Origin: Prevotella sp. E13-27
GTDB lineage: Bacteria; Bacteroidota; Bacteroidia; Bacteroidales; Bacteroidaceae
Reading direction: 5' to 3'
NCBI RefSeq assembly: GCF_023217965.1
Contig: NZ_JALPSC010000001.1
Location: 1,922,001-1,986,000 of the forward strand
DNA: 64,000 nucleotides
How positions within the stretch are numbered: the stretch's first letter is position 1; every line of letters begins with the position of its first letter. The translations under genes were made by a program, and so were the position numbers. The notes beneath the pieces were generated by a model. It saw nothing but the letters and a program-made list of their open reading frames with translations. It did not search any database and was not told the origin of the DNA. Shown piece after piece: positions 1-7,484 of this stretch.

Positions 1-22
1 TAAAAAAATAGAAAAGATTGTT

Positions 23-30
23 TATCTTTG
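23..30 (+). promoter_or_regulatory. -7 promoter box upstream of pyrH
   Basis: TATCTTTG matches the Bacteroidota -7 consensus TAnnTTTG, 55 nt before the pyrH start. The -33 element would lie before the window, so only half of the promoter is visible. Confidence 0.55.
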
Positions 31-84
31 TGGCAGTTTAATCGATTTATACATTTTTATAGTAATAAATAACAACGTGGTACT

Positions 85-792
85 ATGAGATTCAAGAGAA
101 TTCTTCTAAAGCTGTCGGGCGAGAGTCTGATGGGAAAGCAGGGCTTCGGCATAGACCCTGAGCGCTTGAGCGACTATGCTCAGCAGATTAAGGAGGTGAG
201 TGAGATGGGCGTGCAGATTGGCATTGTCATTGGCGGTGGTAACATCTTCCGTGGACTGAGCGGAAGTCAGAAGGGCTTCGACCGCGTAAAGGGTGACCAG
301 ATGGGCATGTGTGCAACAGTCATCAACTCGCTGGCATTGTCATCGGCTCTTGGTGCCATTGGCGTGAAGAACAAGGTGCTCACTGCCATCCGCATGGAGC
401 CTATTGGTGAGTTCTATACGAAGTGGAAGGCTATTGAGGCTATGGAGCAGGGACAGGTATGCATCTTCTCTGCAGGAACAGGCTCTCCTTATTTCACCAC
501 TGACACTGGTTCGTCACTGCGTGGCATAGAGATTGAGGCTGACGTAATGCTGAAGGGCACGCGTGTTGACGGCATCTACACTGCCGACCCAGAGAAAGAC
601 CCTACAGCAACAAAGTTCTCTGACATTACATATAAAGAGGTGCTGGCTCGTGGCTTGAAGGTCATGGATCTCACTGCTATCTGCATGTGTCAGGACAACA
701 ACCTGCCCATCTATGTGTTCAACATGGACATCGTTGGCAACCTGAAGAAAGTTATGGAGGGCGAGGACATCGGCACGCTTGTCCATAACTGA
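85..792 (+). CDS. pyrH: UMP kinase
   Basis: Phosphorylates UMP to UDP with ATP, the step that commits uridylate to nucleotide and RNA synthesis; cytoplasmic. The 235-residue product has the usual length of bacterial UMP kinase. It shows the amino acid kinase fold signatures in order: KLSGES near residue 9, the glycine loop GGGNIFRG near residues 51-58, the UMP-contacting DQMGM stretch around residue 72, and the C-terminal DGIYTADP motif near residue 167. The start follows a TAnnTTTG promoter by about 55 nt and gives the canonical N-terminus MRFKRILLKLSG. It is monocistronic here: downstream is a palindrome and a gene on the other strand. Function is assigned from these family motifs with high certainty. 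Confidence 0.97.
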   Translation: MRFKRILLKLSGESLMGKQGFGIDPERLSDYAQQIKEVSEMGVQIGIVIGGGNIFRGLSGSQKGFDRVKGDQMGMCATVINSLALSSALGAIGVKNKVLTAIRMEPIGEFYTKWKAIEAMEQGQVCIFSAGTGSPYFTTDTGSSLRGIEIEADVMLKGTRVDGIYTADPEKDPTATKFSDITYKEVLARGLKVMDLTAICMCQDNNLPIYVFNMDIVGNLKKVMEGEDIGTLVHN

Positions 793-815
793 TGACAAAG
801 TAAATATCTTTTTAA

Positions 816-893
816 ACAACGGATTACACGGATTTTACGGATTTATGCCTGTTGATAGCAGGAACTTTGAGTGAAATCCGTGTAATCCGTTGT
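816..893. repeat. Palindromic repeat, family A copy 1
   Basis: A perfect 20-bp inverted repeat: ACAACGGATTACACGGATTT at 816-835 pairs with its complement at 874-893, with a 38-nt centre. It lies between the convergent 3' ends of pyrH and the leftward membrane protein gene. Related copies are at 14706-14791 and 34766-34840. A bidirectional terminator role is plausible, but the sequence dispersal looks like a repeat family. Confidence 0.85.
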
Positions 894-912
894 GGTTATT
901 TTTATTTTATAT

Positions 913-2499
913 TTAACTTTCCGTATGAACGGTTGTGGTTCCTGAACTCAAGTATTCGCGTTGTAGTTCTTCTTTCGTGAAGTCATGGACGGCTTCACGG
1001 TGTCCGCAGCTATGGCACTTGTAAACATCGTCATACGGATGATAACGATAGAGCACGTTGTAGTTGTGTACAGCGTATGTAGAATCAGTGGTGTGGATGG
1101 TGCGATGGTTGGTGTCATAGGATGAACCGTCGCTACGTGTCACGTGAGTCCACTCCCTGCGTGAGCCATGCTCCTCGTGAAGCAGATCGCCTGTTTCGCT
1201 CACAACTTCCCACTTCTCATATTCCTGTCCCCATACACGCTCGTCAAAATCCATGGTGTAGAGACGACGGCACTTCGGACAGCGGTTATGAGGAATAGTG
1301 TTCAGGTCGGCTGAAGCTATGGCATAAGCTGCGAATGCCGCCATAAACACCATCGGTATGGAAATAATCCAGAACGAGCCCCATGCCAGTGTGAGCACAA
1401 GCCACAGATAGGCGGAGACTATGGTGACTGCTGCAAAGAGAATTTGCAGTACGCTGTCGCCTAATGGATAGAATACGTAGCGGCAGTGGAGCAGAGCCTC
1501 GCAGATAAGCACCGGTATGGCAAGCGCTGCGAAAAGCCATACGAGGCCTAACAATATGTAGAAGGCCATGCCTACCCAGTGGTACCACTTGGCATCGCCG
1601 TCTATGCAAGATTTGTAGCTGCCGAAGGTGCTGGGTTGGTAGAACGACTCCTGGATATGTGTCATGAACAGGTCGCAGTCGATAATCTCGCTAACAAATG
1701 GCAATAGCTTCATCAGCCAATCGCTGCGGTCGCGTGGAAAGACGAGCTTGTAGTCAGTGGCAATGAGAGAGTCGTTGAACGTCACTATGGGACGATAGAA
1801 GCGACCATCACTCTTCTTGAACACCAAGATGGTGTTGAACATGGCTGTCAGCTGCTTGTCAACGGTATTTACTGAAATTGCCGGACGGAAGAGACTGTCA
1901 CACTTTCCGAAAGTGTTGTCAAGATACAAGCGGCGGAACTTCTTCTCCGACATGGTGTAGTAGCCTTTGAAGTCTATCAAGTAGTCGTGCATGTCGTCGT
2001 TGAACTCTGGCACAACATCATCGAGCCGCAACTCTTCCTCGCGACCTTCCTCTGTCCTTACCAGAAAGTTGAACCTGTCCTTGCTTCTGCCAAGGATGGT
2101 TATCTTCTCACGCGTCTTATTATTAATAAGAGGTAGATTGAATTCGTCGATGTCAACGAAACCGCGACGGCCGTCTGCCGTCTGAACCCACAACTGCATA
2201 GGTTCGCGGTTGCTTACCTCTGCCTCGTCGAAACCCAGATAGAGTACGCTGTCGCCAATGGCGAGCTGCTGCTTCACCGTGTCTTTCTCAAAGATGCACT
2301 TCAGCGTTGCCTTCTTCTCAATGGGAATCATGATGGCCTTCTCAGGACGCTCATTGTTCATCGTGAAGTAGTTGAACGCCATGATTATCAGGAAGAAAAT
2401 AAGCAGGAATGGGGTATGCTTCCAGAACAGTTCTGAGAAGTTTATGTCAGAATAGCCTGATCTGTTACTGTGGTTAAAAAAGTCTTTGATTTTGAACAT
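913..2499 (-). CDS. Membrane protein with C-terminal zinc-ribbon-like cysteines (unknown function)
   Basis: I do not recognise this 528-residue protein as a named family. It has an N-terminal membrane segment (about residues 31-46), a soluble region of about 260 residues, a cluster of hydrophobic segments (about 305-400), and a cytosolic-looking tail. The tail contains CPKC (about residue 407) and CHSCGH (about residue 496), spaced so that they could form one zinc site. It is the last gene of the leftward group psd-pssA-DUF4834, starting 32 nt after the DUF4834 gene. The neighbours suggest an envelope role, but nothing in the sequence defines a reaction. The C-terminus ends at the family A palindrome, which may terminate the operon. 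Confidence 0.8.
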   Translation of the reverse strand: MFKIKDFFNHSNRSGYSDINFSELFWKHTPFLLIFFLIIMAFNYFTMNNERPEKAIMIPIEKKATLKCIFEKDTVKQQLAIGDSVLYLGFDEAEVSNREPMQLWVQTADGRRGFVDIDEFNLPLINNKTREKITILGRSKDRFNFLVRTEEGREEELRLDDVVPEFNDDMHDYLIDFKGYYTMSEKKFRRLYLDNTFGKCDSLFRPAISVNTVDKQLTAMFNTILVFKKSDGRFYRPIVTFNDSLIATDYKLVFPRDRSDWLMKLLPFVSEIIDCDLFMTHIQESFYQPSTFGSYKSCIDGDAKWYHWVGMAFYILLGLVWLFAALAIPVLICEALLHCRYVFYPLGDSVLQILFAAVTIVSAYLWLVLTLAWGSFWIISIPMVFMAAFAAYAIASADLNTIPHNRCPKCRRLYTMDFDERVWGQEYEKWEVVSETGDLLHEEHGSRREWTHVTRSDGSSYDTNHRTIHTTDSTYAVHNYNVLYRYHPYDDVYKCHSCGHREAVHDFTKEELQREYLSSGTTTVHTES

Positions 2500-2531
2500 A
2501 GTCTTAAGGTTTTAGTCTTTGTATTATGGTG

Positions 2532-2954
2532 TTATTTCTCTTCGGTGAAGTCAACATATTCGCCCTCGTCCTGAGTGAAGATCTTGCGACGCTCTTCAGT
2601 TGAACGCTCGTCTATGATTGTCACGCCTTCGCTGGTCTGTGTCGTGCGGCGCTGGCTCTGCTGGGCTTTCTGCTGCTCTCTCTGCTGCTTCCATTTGTGC
2701 TGGGCGCTACCATCGTTGCCTTGGGTGGTGCCGGCTCCTTTGAAATAGTCTCTTTCAAACTGCTGTCCAGGTCCGGTGTAGTCTCGGTAATGCTTGTCAG
2801 CCATCTTCTTGAAGGTCTCGTCGTCATAGTCACCTGTCAGATGCTGTCTTATGCGCAAGAAGAACTTACGCAGGAAAAGAAATCCTATCAGCAGTAGGAT
2901 AAATGCAAAGACGAGAAGGAATATGATAACACCTCCAAAGAGTTTAGCAACCAT
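2532..2954 (-). CDS. DUF4834-like small membrane protein
   Basis: A 140-residue protein with one N-terminal membrane segment (about residues 7-28, rich in F, L and I) followed by a charged, glutamine-rich cytosolic region. The C-terminus is acidic (GEYVDFTEEK). Short proteins of this layout next to pssA in Bacteroidota are usually labelled DUF4834; I make that assignment from organisation and composition, not from a diagnostic motif. It lies 21 nt downstream of pssA in the same direction, so it is probably co-transcribed with phospholipid synthesis genes. No catalytic residues are visible. Confidence 0.7.
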   Translation of the reverse strand: MVAKLFGGVIIFLLVFAFILLLIGFLFLRKFFLRIRQHLTGDYDDETFKKMADKHYRDYTGPGQQFERDYFKGAGTTQGNDGSAQHKWKQQREQQKAQQSQRRTTQTSEGVTIIDERSTEERRKIFTQDEGEYVDFTEEK

Positions 2955-2975
2955 AAGAAAGTATAGATTTAAGGA

Positions 2976-3662
2976 TTATTTGTTAGTCAAGGCTGAGAGC
3001 AACACGTACCACGCTATCACGGCAGAGATGCCGATGACACCGTAGCCAAGTACAAGAGGGCATACGATGAGCAACACCGCGCTGATTACGAAGCCATATT
3101 TCACCTCATTGCCTTTCCAGCCCCAGTGCTTGAACTTCAGAGCGAAGAGTGGCAGCTCTGCTATAAGCAGATAGCTACTGAAAGGTATCATTGCCAGTAC
3201 GATGTACATATACAGTGGCTCGTTCAGCTGATGCTCTGTCATCCATACTATGAGTGCTCCCCAGAAAAGGGCGTTGGCAGGCGTTGGCAGACCTATGAAC
3301 GATGTTGTCTGACGCTCGTCAAGGTTAAACTTTGCCAGGCGCAATCCTGAGAAGGCTGCCACAATGAATGCCAGGAATGGCACAAACAGCAGATGCTGAT
3401 GGAAGCCACAAAGGTAATTGAATATTATTGCTGATGGCGCTACACCGAATGTCACTACGTCGGCCAGTGAGTCAAGCTCCTTGCCAATAGGCGAACTTAC
3501 GCCCAACAGACGTGCCGACATGCCGTCAAAGAAGTCGAACACAGCTCCCGTTATAATCCAAAGCAATGCCAGCGTTGGATTGCCATAGATGGCTTCCACC
3601 GTTGCTATGCAACCTGAAACGAGGTTGCAGCATGTTATGGTATTGGGGATATGTTTCTTCAT
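2976..3662 (-). CDS. pssA: CDP-diacylglycerol-serine O-phosphatidyltransferase
   Basis: Makes phosphatidylserine from CDP-diacylglycerol and serine at the inner membrane. The 228-residue, multi-pass protein carries the complete CDP-alcohol phosphatidyltransferase signature D-G-x2-A-R-x8-G-x3-D-x3-D: D46, G47, A50, R51, G60, D64 and D68. It is the type II (membrane-embedded) enzyme. Its start codon overlaps the last 4 nt of psd, so the two consecutive enzymes of phosphatidylethanolamine synthesis are translationally coupled. Function is well supported. Confidence 0.95.
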   Translation of the reverse strand: MKKHIPNTITCCNLVSGCIATVEAIYGNPTLALLWIITGAVFDFFDGMSARLLGVSSPIGKELDSLADVVTFGVAPSAIIFNYLCGFHQHLLFVPFLAFIVAAFSGLRLAKFNLDERQTTSFIGLPTPANALFWGALIVWMTEHQLNEPLYMYIVLAMIPFSSYLLIAELPLFALKFKHWGWKGNEVKYGFVISAVLLIVCPLVLGYGVIGISAVIAWYVLLSALTNK

Positions 3663-4345
3663 AGCGTAGCGATAACGGTTAGGTCACCGGTTGTTGACTG
3701 TCCCATCTTGACTTGTGGCTTATAACCCAGTGGCAGGAACACGTCAACGCGCGAGCCAAGCTTGATGAAACCCAGATGCTCGTCAATATAGCATTCCTCT
3801 TGCTCCTTTGCGTAGGTCACGATGCGTCGTGCCAATGCACCGGCTATCTGGCGCACCAGCACCTGCTGGCCGCTAGGAGTCTCAATCATGGTGTCGGCAT
3901 GCTCGTTCTCCTCGCTTGCCTTTGGCAACCATGCCTTGTGGTAGTTTCCGTTGAAATGCTTCACAAACAGCACCTTACCGTCAACGGGGAACCAGTTGGC
4001 GTGAACATTCAGTGGGCTCATGAAGATGCTTATCATTAGTCGCTTCTCATGGAAATAGGTGTTCTCCATCACTTCCTCGATTACAACAATCCTACCATCG
4101 GCAGGAGCCACAACGGTGTTCTCCGTGTCTCCTGGGAAATATCGCTTCGGACAACGGTAGAAGTTCAGCATCATCAGCCATGCTGAGCCAAAGATACATG
4201 TGAATATTGCAAAAGGTATTGGAGTGTCAAATGCTTTCCATAGAATCACGTCGATGGCAATGATTGTGAATAGAGTATAGAGCAATTCTTTTGTGCCCTC
4301 GTGATGGATTCTAGTATTTTTTAGTTTTCTGAGTCTTTCTCCCAT
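3659..4345 (-). CDS. psd: Phosphatidylserine decarboxylase proenzyme
   Basis: Decarboxylates phosphatidylserine to phosphatidylethanolamine. This is the short (archaeal/Bacteroidota-type) proenzyme of 228 residues. The self-cleavage site is visible as LGS with cleavage expected between G197 and S198, giving a 31-residue alpha chain carrying the pyruvoyl group. Two hydrophobic segments follow the N-terminus (about residues 20-58). I chose the start at 4345 (MGERLRK): an in-frame ATG at 4414 exists, but it lies upstream of the TACCTTTG box (4371-4378) and could not be in the transcript. It is the first gene of the psd-pssA operon. Confidence 0.93.
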   Translation of the reverse strand: MGERLRKLKNTRIHHEGTKELLYTLFTIIAIDVILWKAFDTPIPFAIFTCIFGSAWLMMLNFYRCPKRYFPGDTENTVVAPADGRIVVIEEVMENTYFHEKRLMISIFMSPLNVHANWFPVDGKVLFVKHFNGNYHKAWLPKASEENEHADTMIETPSGQQVLVRQIAGALARRIVTYAKEQEECYIDEHLGFIKLGSRVDVFLPLGYKPQVKMGQSTTGDLTVIATL

Positions 4346-4370
4346 GGTAAAGTTTTGTACAAAATCAATG

Positions 4371-4401
4371 CAAAGGTAATGTATTTTTGTTAAATAGCAA
4401 A
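4371..4401 (-). promoter_or_regulatory. Promoter of the psd-pssA operon
   Basis: Read on the minus strand: TTTG, 19 nt, TACCTTTG, matching the Bacteroidota sigma-ABfr consensus. It lies 26 nt before the chosen psd start. Confidence 0.75.
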
Positions 4402-4470
4402 CTTTTCGGGACAATCTTTGCGTTTTTAGTCACTTTTAGCAGCTTTTTAAGTGGTTTCCTTGTTTTTACA

Positions 4471-4501
4471 ATTGCAGTGTCATGTTTCTTTTGTACTTTT
4501 G
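4471..4501 (+). promoter_or_regulatory. Promoter of the Dabb protein gene
   Basis: ATTG, 19 nt, TACTTTTG on the plus strand, divergent from the psd promoter. It implies a leader of about 190 nt that contains the AGAGGT-rich inverted repeat. Confidence 0.65.
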
Positions 4502-4550
4502 CAACGAAAAGTCAGTAACTCAACTTCCGTAAGCCATGCTTACTTAGTTT

Positions 4551-4660
4551 AGAGGTAAGTGGTTAGAGGTTAGAGGTTAGAGAATAGTTGGATAAAAGCA
4601 GAAAAGTCTGTGCAATAAGAAAACGGTAGAGCTAATCTCTCACCTCTTACCACTCACCTC
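4551..4660. repeat. AGAGGTTAG-rich inverted repeat
   Basis: GAGGTAAGTGGTTAGAG near 4551-4567 pairs imperfectly with a complementary stretch at 4644-4660, with extra tandem copies of TTAGAGG between. Similar purine-rich hairpins are at 24551-24695 and, as a half element, at 46861-46900. It sits in the untranslated leader of the Dabb gene. Apart from the two promoters and this repeat, 4346-4700 shows no gene. Confidence 0.65.
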
Positions 4661-4700
4661 CAAAAAGTTGAAATTGTGAAACTTGTAAAATTTTTTCATT

Positions 4701-5006
4701 ATGGTAAAGCACATTATTCTTTGGACTCTTAACCCTGAACTGTCAGAGGAAGAGAAGCAGCAGGTTAAACAAGGTATCAAGGCTGGTCTTGAAGGACTCG
4801 TTGGAAAGGTACCGGGACTTCTTGATGTAAAGGTAAACATTGACGGTCGTCTGTCGTCATCCAATGCTGACGTCATGCTTGACTCTACCCTTGAGTCAGA
4901 AGTGGCATTGCGTGGCTACGCACAGCATCCTGAGCATCTTGCTGTGGCAAACACAAAGGTTCGTCCTTTCACCGTAAGCCGTTCCTGCCTCGACTTTGAG
5001 ATTTAG
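4701..5006 (+). CDS. Dabb family (stress-responsive alpha/beta barrel) protein
   Basis: A 101-residue protein with the compact dimeric alpha/beta barrel (Dabb, PF07876) pattern: N-terminal MVKHIILWTL strand, a helix of charged residues (EEEKQQVKQGIKAGLEGL), the central PGLLDVKV strand, and the late YAQHPEHLAV segment in which the histidines are typical of the family. Members act as small enzymes or stress proteins and no specific substrate can be inferred here. The gene is monocistronic, with a promoter at 4471-4501 and a strong stem-loop at 5096-5133 downstream. Confidence 0.85.
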   Translation: MVKHIILWTLNPELSEEEKQQVKQGIKAGLEGLVGKVPGLLDVKVNIDGRLSSSNADVMLDSTLESEVALRGYAQHPEHLAVANTKVRPFTVSRSCLDFEI

Positions 5007-5095
5007 CAAATCGTTATTTTGAAAAATATTCTAAAGTGATATGTTTTATGCAAAAAGCGAGACGATTATAATGTTCTTCTTTTTGCTAATTAACT

Positions 5096-5133
5096 AAAGA
5101 GTCCACACTTGCCGATGCCAGTGTGGACTCTTT
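5096..5133. terminator. Bidirectional terminator hairpin
   Basis: A 14-bp perfect stem (AAAGAGTCCACACT at 5096-5109 with its complement at 5120-5133) and a 10-nt loop, between the convergent Dabb and TonB-C genes. The A-run/T-run at the stem ends lets it serve either strand. Confidence 0.8.
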
Positions 5134-5205
5134 GTTGATCCCCCCTTGTGGATAGGATACTGTTTTTGATAACTAATAACTGTTTTGCAGATTTAGAAAA
5201 GCGTT

Positions 5206-5931
5206 TTAGCCTTGCAGCATGAAAGTGACGGGAAGTACATACTTCACTGCTGTTGGCTTGCCACCGTCCTCACCAGGAGTCCACTTAGGCATAGCCTTGA
5301 CAAGACGAAGTGCTTCAGCATCGAGAAGAGGATGAGCTGACTTCAGAATGAAAGGATCTACGATGGCGCCCTTCTCGTCAACAGTAAACTTAACAAGTAC
5401 ACGGCCGCTGATGCCATTCTCCTCGCACTCAGCAGGGTATTTCATATTCTTTTTGAAGAACTCAGCGTAGCCAGGCAAACCACCAGGGAACTCAGGCTGC
5501 TTCTCAATGTCTTCGCGTGTACCGTCAAGAAGGAATACTACAGGTATGGTGAATTTTACGCGAACAGCTTCACCATTGTCGTTCTGACCTGCTTTCCATG
5601 TTGGCATAGAGCTTATAACACGTACTGCTTCAGTATCGAGAAGAGAGTCGGCAGACTCTGCTACTTCAACATTGCTTATGCTACCATCCTTTTCAATAAT
5701 GAAATTAACGAGTACACGTCCTTCGAGACCAACTTCTTCGGCCTTCTCAGGATACTTGACATTATCTGCGATGTACTTAACGAGAGCTTCCTGACCGCCT
5801 TCAAACTCTGCCATTACTGCGCATGAATCGACTGGTTCGTCCTCAACTGCAGCGGTCTGCTTGTTCTGTGAACACATGCTCAGCCCCATCACTGTGATGG
5901 CTGCTAATACGATAATCTTAATCTTTTTCAT
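5206..5931 (-). CDS. Lipoprotein with two TonB C-terminal domains
   Basis: A 241-residue exported protein. The N-terminus MKKIKIIVLAAITVMG is a signal peptide followed by a Cys (LSMC), so a lipoprotein is likely although Met at -1 is unusual. Two copies of the TonB C-terminal fold follow (about residues 40-140 and 145-240). Each has the pattern F-GG...YI/FF...YP...G..GRVLV.F..../G.I......S...LD.EA.R....MP.W..G...G. It lacks the N-terminal helix and proline-rich region of true TonB, so it more likely has a different envelope role than energy transduction to receptors. I chose the start at 5931 because the upstream ATG at 5979 overlaps the promoter. It is probably monocistronic. Confidence 0.85.
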   Translation of the reverse strand: MKKIKIIVLAAITVMGLSMCSQNKQTAAVEDEPVDSCAVMAEFEGGQEALVKYIADNVKYPEKAEEVGLEGRVLVNFIIEKDGSISNVEVAESADSLLDTEAVRVISSMPTWKAGQNDNGEAVRVKFTIPVVFLLDGTREDIEKQPEFPGGLPGYAEFFKKNMKYPAECEENGISGRVLVKFTVDEKGAIVDPFILKSAHPLLDAEALRLVKAMPKWTPGEDGGKPTAVKYVLPVTFMLQG

Positions 5932-5976
5932 TTTAATAAAATAATGTGTTGTTTTTAGGTTTGAAATAATTTGCTG

Positions 5977-6010
5977 CAAATATATCGCATTTGCGGTAAT
6001 ATGTTACAAA
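5977..6010 (-). promoter_or_regulatory. Promoter of the TonB-C lipoprotein gene
   Basis: Minus strand TTTG, 22 nt, TATATTTG; the spacer is slightly long, but the -7 box is a full match. Confidence 0.55.
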
Positions 6011-6067
6011 AAACGAGTGTGCAAAATAGTGTGCATTTTGCAACATCTTGATTATTAAGGAGTTCTG

Positions 6068-7468
6068 TTATAAGGTTTTTATTACTTCATCCCAGTCGGA
6101 TGGGCTGCCATTACTTCCGAAAGCGCGTTGATAGAGACGGCGACGAGTGGATGATATGGCTTCGTCGCTGCGTATGGTGAGGCGTGCAATGTCACTTGGT
6201 TTCATGCCAGTCTTCAGAAGCAGACATATGTGATAGTCATGAGTGGACAGTCGGCAGAGGTCATATAGGCGCTGACGGAAATGTGGGTAGTCTTTAATTA
6301 TGGACTGTTCAAGTGAATCCCAGTCGGAGTCTGTCATTGGTTTGTTGTCACCGCCATTGAGCTTTAGCTTCAGTAACTTGAAGATGTCGCTTTGCTGCGT
6401 GGCTTTGCTTTTATCGTTGTTTCTGTCATCACCTCTGGTAAGATATTCTTCACGCCACTGGCGCATTTTATCAATTCTGAACTTTAGGATGAGCTGGCGC
6501 TGGCGGTGTATGTGAAGCAGCAGAATTAGAAAGACAATGGTGAGTAGGGTAAGTGTCGTGACTATTACGATAATACGGATAAGATGTTCGTTATGTTGTG
6601 ACAATTTGCTTATCTCTCGCTGGGCACGACGGTCCTGATAGTTGGCGTGATGCTGCAACAGCTGTTTGGTGATTTTCTCTCCCTTGCGAATCATGCCGTT
6701 GCTCTCCTCATATTCGTTGAGACTCTCACATGCCTCTTCCTTCTTACCGAGAGACATAAGAATACGGGCTGTATGGAGCTGACCGAAGGCACGGACATAA
6801 TAAGAGTATTTCTTTGAGAGTTTTCTGTAACATCTAATGGCTCTTTCATAATCACCGTTTCGTTCAGCTATCCACCCTTCATAGATATACTCCAGCTCAG
6901 TGCTTTTAGGCGTGAGATGGTCTATATTCTCAATATGGGCATCGGCTATTTCGTCTGTCATGGTCTGCATCTCGTTGTAGCGAGTGTAGTAGTCACTGTA
7001 TATGTGACCATAGTTGGGAGAGTAGTTGTCTGGCATCTCCTCTATTACTCTGCGTAGGGACTCGCGTGCAGAAGAGTATAGTCCCATACTCTCATAGGCA
7101 AGGGCTATGCTGCGCAATGTCTTTTGCCATGATATGGTGTCACATAGTACGGAGTCAAGGCGTGCTGCTTCTTTCAGTTCAACAATACTCTCGTCGGGCA
7201 GGGCATTACGGAAGAAGAGCAGTCCCATGCGGAAATGAGTCTCGCGGAGTAAGGTGGTGTCGGGACAATGACCAAGAATGTCGAGCGCTTCCTCATAGAT
7301 GTCGAGCGCTGCAACAGCATCGCTGTCCTCAGTCGCTATGGCTGTGCTTAGCATGCGGTTTACGTGGTCAGCACAGCTGCCTTCTGGTTTGCAAGAAAAG
7401 ACAGCGAAACAGGTAGCCATGTAGAAAACGGTGGCTACGAGCTTCGCTGTTATGTGTAAACGCATCAT
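6068..7468 (-). CDS. TPR membrane lipoprotein with C-terminal helix-turn-helix
   Basis: A 466-residue protein with an unusual order of parts: a lipoprotein-type signal with lipid Cys at residue 26 (VFSC), tetratricopeptide-like helices over about residues 40-270, a single strong membrane helix (297-320), a basic linker, and a C-terminal domain (about 400-455) resembling a LuxR-like helix-turn-helix (LLLKTGMKPSDIARLTIRSDEAISSTRRRLYQRAFG). The layout suggests a one-piece regulator that senses in the periplasm and binds DNA in the cytoplasm. It starts 16 nt after lpdA, so it may be read from the glycine cleavage operon. The ligand and target genes are unknown. M2 at 7465 is an equally possible start. 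Confidence 0.75.
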   Translation of the reverse strand: MMRLHITAKLVATVFYMATCFAVFSCKPEGSCADHVNRMLSTAIATEDSDAVAALDIYEEALDILGHCPDTTLLRETHFRMGLLFFRNALPDESIVELKEAARLDSVLCDTISWQKTLRSIALAYESMGLYSSARESLRRVIEEMPDNYSPNYGHIYSDYYTRYNEMQTMTDEIADAHIENIDHLTPKSTELEYIYEGWIAERNGDYERAIRCYRKLSKKYSYYVRAFGQLHTARILMSLGKKEEACESLNEYEESNGMIRKGEKITKQLLQHHANYQDRRAQREISKLSQHNEHLIRIIVIVTTLTLLTIVFLILLLHIHRQRQLILKFRIDKMRQWREEYLTRGDDRNNDKSKATQQSDIFKLLKLKLNGGDNKPMTDSDWDSLEQSIIKDYPHFRQRLYDLCRLSTHDYHICLLLKTGMKPSDIARLTIRSDEAISSTRRRLYQRAFGSNGSPSDWDEVIKTL

Positions 7469-7484
7469 CTTTTGTCTTATTACG

